From Entrophospora sp. SA101 (lineage: Eukaryota > Glomeromycota > Glomeromycetes > Entrophosporales > Entrophosporaceae), in the NCBI GenBank assembly GCA_958430865.1, contig CAUDNR010004227.1:32534-58781 (forward strand): a stretch of DNA of 26,248 bases, in the 5' to 3' direction. The position numbers and the translations under genes were made by a program. The notes beneath the pieces are model-generated. The model had not been told where the DNA came from. It did no database searches and was given only the letters and a program-made list of their open reading frames with translations. Below are positions 21,312 through 26,248 of this stretch, in pieces (the first letter of the stretch is position 1; every line of letters starts with the position of its first letter).

Positions 21312-21866
21312 TTATTTATATATCCGTCTTTCTTGTTATATATATATATAACAACTCTTTTTACAGAATGATTATTTGCTTGATATTCATTTGCATTATC
21401 ATGTTGAGACACTTTATGACGAGATTAGGAAGAAGGCGTTAGTACAATATTTCAGCCCATTTCTTACTATTGATATGAACAAAATGGCCAAATCTTTTGT
21501 GACTAATGTTACAAGGTTAGAAAAAGAACTTGCCAAATTAATTACCGAGAACAAGATTCAAGCAAGAATAGATAGTCATAAAAAGATTTTGTGTGCTAAA
21601 CAACAAGATCAACGAAGTGGAATATTTTATAAATCTTTGAAAATGGGTAAAGAATTTGAAGAAAGCACCAATGCAATGTTACTTCGTATGAATTTATTGA
21701 AAGCAAATCTTGTCATACAAACTAATCACCACCATCACAAGTAAGTTTAATAATTGTTATGATGATATAATAATAATGTAATGTGTATCATATTAATATA
21801 TTATGTTGTTATTATTATAGAGGTTTTGATAATAGAAGATTTTACTATGGGTACTCTGATAAATAG
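19864..21866 (+). CDS. CSN1: COP9 signalosome subunit 1, seven exons, 450 aa
   Basis: Exons are 19864-19966, 20051-20337, 20464-20598, 20718-20924, 21008-21208, 21367-21740 and 21821-21866, summing to 1353 nt (451 codons). The introns are GT...AG; the first donor is the weaker GTTAGA. The N-terminus has [20 protein letters not shown], typical of CSN1/Rpn7 proteins. Next come the helical repeat [20 protein letters not shown] and the [20 protein letters not shown] segment. The C-terminal half is the PCI domain (about residues 250-400), with [20 protein letters not shown] and the winged-helix part [19 protein letters not shown] short His/Tyr-rich tail follows. CSN1 is a scaffold subunit of the complex that removes Nedd8 from cullins in the nucleus and cytosol. 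The related proteasome lid subunit Rpn7 is the main alternative, but the family details favour CSN1. The frame is intact. Confidence 0.93.
21265..21307. repeat. (TA)n microsatellite in CSN1 intron 5
   Basis: An almost pure run of about 20 TA units sits in the middle of the 158-nt intron between exons 5 and 6. It makes this intron the longest in the gene. Likely polymorphic. Confidence 0.95.
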
Positions 21867-21942
21867 ATATATATTTTATATATAATTTAAATTAATTAAA
21901 AGTTAAAAATAAATAAATAAATAATTTATATATATATGTATG

Positions 21943-21990
<48 letters not shown>

Positions 21991-22224
21991 ATATCTTATT
22001 TCTAATTATCTATCTAGCTATATATCTATTGTATCATGTGGCAAAATTATAAATAATTTCATTGATATGAATAAATAAAAATAAACAAACAAACAATTGA
22101 TTAATGGATAAAGAAACAAATAAATAAAATCATTAACTTATTTATTAATTAAAAATTTTATTTTTATGCAACTCCCGACTCCTTTTAATTCATCCTCTCT
22201 CCTTTAATTTAATTTCTCTCACCA
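21867..22224. other. Convergent 3' region of CSN1 and ADE8, with (TA)n tract
   Basis: No gene is present. It holds AAATAAATAAATAA tracts and a TGTA/TA microsatellite (about 21926-21988). AATAAA-like polyadenylation signals occur on the plus strand near 22070-22085 and 22120. Confidence 0.75.
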
Positions 22225-22878
22225 TTATTGTATATTGAAATAATTGTTTATTGCGCTAACAATTAGTCTATGTTCGACTGAATGTATACGAGATTCAAGA
22301 TCATTCAAAGTATCTGAATCAAGAATCGGGACTTCTTCGATCAGTAACGGTTGACCTTTATCGACATCAACGATAACTTTATGTACCATAACACCAGTTT
22401 TATTAATTTCACCTTTTTTAAAAGCTTCGTAAGCTCTCTCGATAGCATTTGCACCATCAAATTGACCTGGTAAAGCAGGATGTAGATTTATTATTGGTGT
22501 TTCCTCGTTCCCTTCATTTTTCTGAAAAAATTTTAAAAATTCATTTGATAATATATGCATCCAACCAACAAGAACAATCATATCAATCTTGTGGTTATTA
22601 TCATTGATATGATCGTTAGCAAACTCTATGATTTTTTTAGCAAGATCTAAATCATAATCGATGCGTGATTTTCCCGAGTCTTTATACGGTTTCAAAGGAA
22701 ACACCAACGTTGGAATGTTTGCCTCGGCAGCACGTGTCAAACCATAGGCAGACTTTCTATTAGAAATTACCAAGTCGATAACACAATCTTTCAAATAGCC
22801 CGAATTTATAGCATCGATTATTGCTTGAAGATTCGTACCATTACCAGATATTAATACCATTAGATGTTTTCTAGTCAT
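22225..22878 (-). CDS. ADE8: Phosphoribosylglycinamide formyltransferase (GAR transformylase)
   Basis: A single-exon protein of 217 aa, close to the usual length of fungal ADE8. It transfers a formyl group from 10-formyl-tetrahydrofolate to glycinamide ribonucleotide, the third step of purine synthesis, in the cytosol. The N-terminal loop LISGNGTNLQAIIDAI binds the ribonucleotide phosphate. The active-site block INLHPALPGQFDGANAIERA supplies the catalytic Asn and His. VMVHKVIVDVDKGQPLL supplies the catalytic Asp and folate-site residues. The fungal monofunctional layout is seen, not the fused animal GART. The start at 22878 (MTRKHLMVLISG) is preferred over an upstream in-frame Met at 22923, because homologues begin just before the glycine loop and the extension is low-quality. 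Convergent with CSN1 and divergent from the coiled-coil gene. Confidence 0.95.
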   Translation of the reverse strand: MTRKHLMVLISGNGTNLQAIIDAINSGYLKDCVIDLVISNRKSAYGLTRAAEANIPTLVFPLKPYKDSGKSRIDYDLDLAKKIIEFANDHINDNNHKIDMIVLVGWMHILSNEFLKFFQKNEGNEETPIINLHPALPGQFDGANAIERAYEAFKKGEINKTGVMVHKVIVDVDKGQPLLIEEVPILDSDTLNDLESRIHSVEHRLIVSAINNYFNIQ

Positions 22879-23023
22879 AATAGATATATATAATAATAGA
22901 GATGTGTTATGTATGATGTACAAAGAAACAGGTTATCGAATGTAGATCATTCATATATTTATATATCTTTGTTACACGGACATGTTTTTACTAAAAAAAA
23001 GGAAAAAAAAAGAAAAAAAGAAA
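22879..23023. promoter_or_regulatory. Compact divergent promoter between ADE8 and the coiled-coil gene
   Basis: Only 145 bp separate the two start codons, so promoter elements and both leaders must be shared or overlap. Visible features are a TATATATTTATATATC stretch in the middle (about 22954-22968), which could act as a TATA element in either direction, and a long A/G-rich leader (22994-23023) immediately before the plus-strand start. No specific factor site is recognised. Confidence 0.6.
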
Positions 23024-23565
23024 ATGTCAACTAGAAATTCGTCTGTGGAAGAGCTTGGAAAGACATTAAATGGACTTTTAGTCGAATTGGATGTTATTGA
23101 GAAGAGTGGAAATGAAATTTTTTCTAAAATGTTAGTTTTCCAATATTATAATTAGAAGAAGGGGGAAGATCAATAATATTAATCAAAACCATTTATTCTA
23201 TTATCATCATTTAGTGAGAATTCATTTTCATATCCTTATCCAACTAGTAGTGCAACTGGTAAAATAACAATAATAATTATCAATCTCCCAATCACAGTTA
23301 TTATTCTAATATAAATCTTTAATTGTTTATAATAATATTATTAGAGGAATTGAATACACTTTTACAATCGATTAAACTTTTTGAAAATAAGGCCAAGAGT
23401 AAAGGAATTACAAGCCTCACAAATAATATAGAAGAACCAGACAATATTAGCGATAATATTAATAATAGAATCAGAGCAATGACTGAAGAAAGAAGTAAAG
23501 CCACTGATGCATTGTTTCAAGAGATTAAAAAAATATCCAATAACGCTAACGCCGTCTTGTCATGA
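23024..23565 (+). CDS. Small coiled-coil protein of unknown identity, three exons, 123 aa
   Basis: Exons are 23024-23130, 23215-23258 and 23345-23565. Both introns are GT...AG (84 and 86 nt), and the total of 372 nt is exactly 124 codons. The middle exon of 44 nt is very short. The protein starts MSTRNSSVEELGKTLNGLLV and has a first helix of about residues 8-40. A short Tyr/Pro/Ser linker follows, then a second long helix (EELNTLLQSIKLFENKAKSK) and a C-terminal helix (RIRAMTEERSKATDALFQEI). There is no signal peptide and no membrane segment. Size and helix pattern are like small subunits of larger assemblies such as Mediator, kinetochore or BLOC-type complexes, but no motif lets me choose. 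The exact frame over three exons and its tight divergent spacing from ADE8 support a real gene. Confidence 0.75.
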
Positions 23566-24418
23566 ACTTGTATATAATTAATTATAGGGAGAGAGAGGGA
23601 AATACAATTAAAGTAAATTAATTAATTAATTAATTAATCAATTGAATGATCATAATAATCAATCTAGATTCATTTATCCTTATTTATCATCATCGTTATT
23701 ATTATATTAAATTAATGATTAGATCAATTGCATACAAAAAAAAAATTTTTAAATTCATTTAATAAAATTATTTAAAATATTTCCATGTATGTATGTATGT
23801 GTTATGTATGTATGTATATGTGAATGTGAATGTAAATGTTGTATATTTGTATATATGTGAAGTTGATCTATTATCCATTATTCATTATTGTGAATATATA
23901 AGACTTAATTTTCCAAATAAAAATTTGAAAAGAGTTATTAATGGTAATTATTTTTATTATTTTATAAAATAAAACAAACAACGAAAAAAAAATGGTACAT
24001 TTTAATTTGTTTCTCTCTTACATAATCTCCGCATTTTTTTAAGCCATCTCACATAAAAAAATCTTCAATTCGGAAAAATGAGGCAAAAAAAACCATTTAT
24101 TTGTTATTATTTGTCAATTTTATAATTAAATAAACTGTCAATTACATCAAAAAAAAATCTTCCTTCCATATGAGAATTAATTTGGTAATATATTTTACAC
24201 AAAAAAAAAAAAAAAAATAAAATAAAAAGAAATACGGAAAAGATTTTTTTTAATTATTGTCACATGCATTTGAATATATTGCTTATTGTACAAAGTTTTG
24301 TGGTGTAACATTGTTTAATTTTTCTTAAGGAAACAAAAACCACCTACTAAAGATTATGGACTATTATATATATTATCAACTAATAAATATCAGAGGATAT
24401 GCAGGGTTATTATGATAG

Positions 24419-24534
24419 AAGAAGGAAGAGAGTGAGAAAATAAGGAAACGAGAGAATAGAGGAAAGGGAGAGAGAAAGGGAGAGAAAGAAAGTGAGAGAA
24501 AGAGAGAGAGAGAAAGAGAGAGAAAGAGAGAAAA
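24419..24534 (+). repeat. Polypurine GA-rich tract, about 115 bp
   Basis: Almost only A and G on the plus strand, with a handful of T and C near the left end. The right half is dominated by GAGAGA and GAAAGAGAGA units. Long purine runs can form triplex DNA and can act as GA-factor sites, but nothing here shows which, if either, applies. Confidence 0.9.
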
Positions 24535-25928
24535 TTATCTCTAATACTAAATGTTAAAACATAATTAAAAATAAATAAAAAGTAAAAATACTTCTTTAAT
24601 ATATATTTTTTGTTTGCGAATAAATAAAAATGCAGTAAACTTGTTTTATCTGTAAATATTAATGCAACAATTTATAAAATTTATTATTATTATTATATTT
24701 TGTATAATCATAGAACTTCCATATATGAATTAAAATATCGAAAAAATTAAAATTAAAATTTAAAAAAAAAATGAAAAAATAAATATATTTATATAATTTT
24801 TCTTTGTGATACAAAATATTTATTCTTTGAAAATTTGGTACTAAACATTGATGTGGGTTAATTATTTATTTAATTATTTTTTTTATTTATTTTTTCATTT
24901 TCATATTTATTTATTTATTTATTTATTTATCTGGTCTGTTATGTATTTATTTTGTTATGGATGGAACTCAAAATAATTGGTTTTATTTATTCTAATAAAA
25001 AATAAGAATATATATATTTTTTTTTTGAGGGTAAAAAACTTGATTAATTCTTGATTTTTTAGACCTCCTATGATGATCACGATGATCATGATGATAATTT
25101 TAAAAGTATTGATTGATTAACGGTTAATTAAGTAAAGAAAAAGAGGGAGATAGAAGAAAGTGGAAGTGTCAAAGTAATACCTAACAAACATTACACACAT
25201 CTATATATATGTTATAAATAAACGTATTTAGTTTCCATATTTTAATAATACGCCTCTCAAATTAAAGAAATTTGTGTTTGATATATAAAGTAACACAAAA
25301 AACATAATATTTATAAAATAAACACATTATAAGCGCACACAAATGACGACGCATCATCATCAAACATTCTTCCCACTAATTTTTGCTATCAGATAAAAAA
25401 AATTTTAACTTTCATTAGGCTAAACTATTTTAAACTATCTTTGTTAAACTACAGTTATAATACGTCATCATACTAAAATTATAATAATTAATCCCATATT
25501 TTTATAAACATTTAAAGTACACTTCCCTCTGACGTATTATTTTCAACCAATCAATTGACAATCAACAGAAATCATTCTAACCAAACAAATCAAATAGAAT
25601 TAAAATCGTCCAAAAAATTAACCAAATTTATCACGGCCAAAAAAAATAAAAAATATATTTCTAAATAAAAAAAATCTTACCACACTCACACACACACACA
25701 TTACAAAAACATACCACAAAACTAACTAACTAACTAACTATATCTAAATACTGAAATTAACCTCGTACAAACTCGCAAATGCATTATTTATTTATTTAAC
25801 TATAAAAATTGACTATAACAATCATATAATTAATATTATTTATTAACTATTTAATATATAAACTGCTATATATATATATAAATAAATAAACTATAAACTA
25901 TAATAATTATTAGCTGTAGAAAAAAAAA

Positions 25929-25960
25929 AAAAAATCAATCAATCAATCAATCAATTATAA
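25929..25960. repeat. Poly-A followed by (CAAT)n microsatellite
   Basis: A run of A residues (25921-25934) is followed by five tandem TCAA/CAAT units. On the minus strand this gives a TTGA repeat, then a long T run and CTACAG, which looks like the branch-point and acceptor end of an intron (see the possible exon at 25970-26028). Confidence 0.85.
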
Positions 25961-25969
25961 CAATTATTA

Positions 25970-26028
25970 CTCGAATTATTAGTGCCGCTGCCATTGCTAG
26001 TAGTATTAGGAATACGTTCTTGGGCCAT
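25970..26028 (-). CDS. Possible first exon of a minus-strand gene, unidentified
   Basis: From an ATG at 26028 (context ACAAAATGGCC) the frame reads MAQERIPNTTSNGSGTNNSS, with balanced codons that stand out from the AT-rich surroundings. A GTAATA donor-like site follows after the codon for the first Ser of the last pair (about 25971). A textbook acceptor (14 T residues then CTACAG) lies about 57 nt further on. After it, however, the frame reaches a stop within eight codons, and no further coding sequence is visible for 2 kb. Unspliced, the frame also stops after 25 codons. It is either a real N-terminal exon whose continuation I cannot find, a micropeptide, or chance. Confidence 0.3.
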
Positions 26029-26248
26029 TTTGTTCGTTGCCGTACGTAAAGTAATGGATAATGTGATATATATATATATCTATTTGTGTATATCTATGTG
26101 TGTATGTGTGTATGTATTTGTATATAAAAGAATTGTATATATGTTTTATGTGTGTGTGTATATATGTGTGTGTGATTTTGTATATTATTGTAAAGAAAAA
26201 ATTTTTTTGTGTATATACAAGAATGAGAAGAAGAATAATAAGAAAAAT

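Larger units (their letters stand above)
23566..25960. other. Gene-free, simple-repeat-rich region
   Basis: No frame or family is recognisable over about 2.4 kb on either strand. It holds ATTA tandem repeats (about 23614-23640), TGTA/TATG repeats (23785-23835) and a GA-rich tract (listed separately). It also has ATTT repeats (24903-24930), CA repeats (25686-25701), AACT repeats (25721-25740), and several homopolymer A or T runs. A 17-codon plus-strand frame at 25343 (start ATGACGACGCATCATC) is the only stretch with non-AT-biased codons; it is too short to call. Confidence 0.65.

Noticed and set aside
25343..25396. Small plus-strand frame beginning MTTHHHQTFF
   Set aside because: Only 17 codons, no splice continuation and no neighbour to link it to; mentioned only as part of the spacer.
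1..26248. tRNA, rRNA, CRISPR array or bacterial defence-type system
   Set aside because: I looked for tRNA T-loop signatures, spaced direct repeats and compact co-directional gene cassettes. None is present, and spliceosomal introns throughout show a eukaryotic nuclear genome.

Overview
The window is eukaryotic and very AT-rich. Every recognisable gene is interrupted by short GT...AG introns (mostly about 45-160 nt), and the intergenic DNA is full of A/T homopolymers and microsatellites. The gene content points to an early-diverging fungus, most likely an arbuscular mycorrhizal fungus of the Rhizophagus type (Glomeromycotina). The signs are a decayed BTB-BACK-TLDc gene, a decayed nucleoside hydrolase, a lineage-expanded orphan family, a Tigger/pogo transposon, and a fungal SPO71-like PH-domain gene. 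The organism assignment is inferred from family resemblance only.

Left part (1-10.9 kb) is a graveyard of mobile and multicopy sequences. A complete Tigger/pogo-type DNA transposon (78-2829) has perfect 23-bp inverted ends and a TA duplication, but its transposase carries two single-base frameshifts. It is followed by a broken BTB-BACK-TLDc gene (minus strand, about 4270-5590) split by a 118-bp hAT-like MITE. Next are a broken orphan multi-intron gene (plus, about 5972-8170) and a broken inosine/uridine-type nucleoside hydrolase (plus, about 8920-10816). The hydrolase carries an apparently perfect 395-bp tandem duplication and a second copy of the same MITE family with a perfect 8-bp target-site duplication.

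Right part (10.9-23.6 kb) holds apparently intact genes. These are a promethin/LDAF1-like membrane protein (minus, 10922-11455), a seven-exon SPO71-like PH-domain protein of 941 aa (plus, 12578-15891), a seven-exon COP9 signalosome subunit 1 of 450 aa (plus, 19864-21866), a single-exon ADE8-type GAR formyltransferase of 217 aa (minus, 22225-22878), and an unrecognised three-exon coiled-coil protein of 123 aa (plus, 23024-23565). CSN1 and ADE8 are convergent. ADE8 and the coiled-coil gene are divergent, with 145 bp between their start codons. The 4-kb gap between SPO71 and CSN1 contains a MITE nested inside another MITE (18424-18690).

The last 2.5 kb has no convincing gene except a short possible first exon on the minus strand (26026-26028 start). 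It is dominated by simple repeats, including a 115-bp purine-rich GA tract. No tRNA, rRNA, CRISPR or bacterial-type system was seen. The genes do not form an operon or one pathway. The most unusual features are the well-defined small hAT-like elements, the fresh tandem duplication inside a dead gene, and an intact SPO71-like sporulation-family gene in what looks like a fungus with no known sexual spores.
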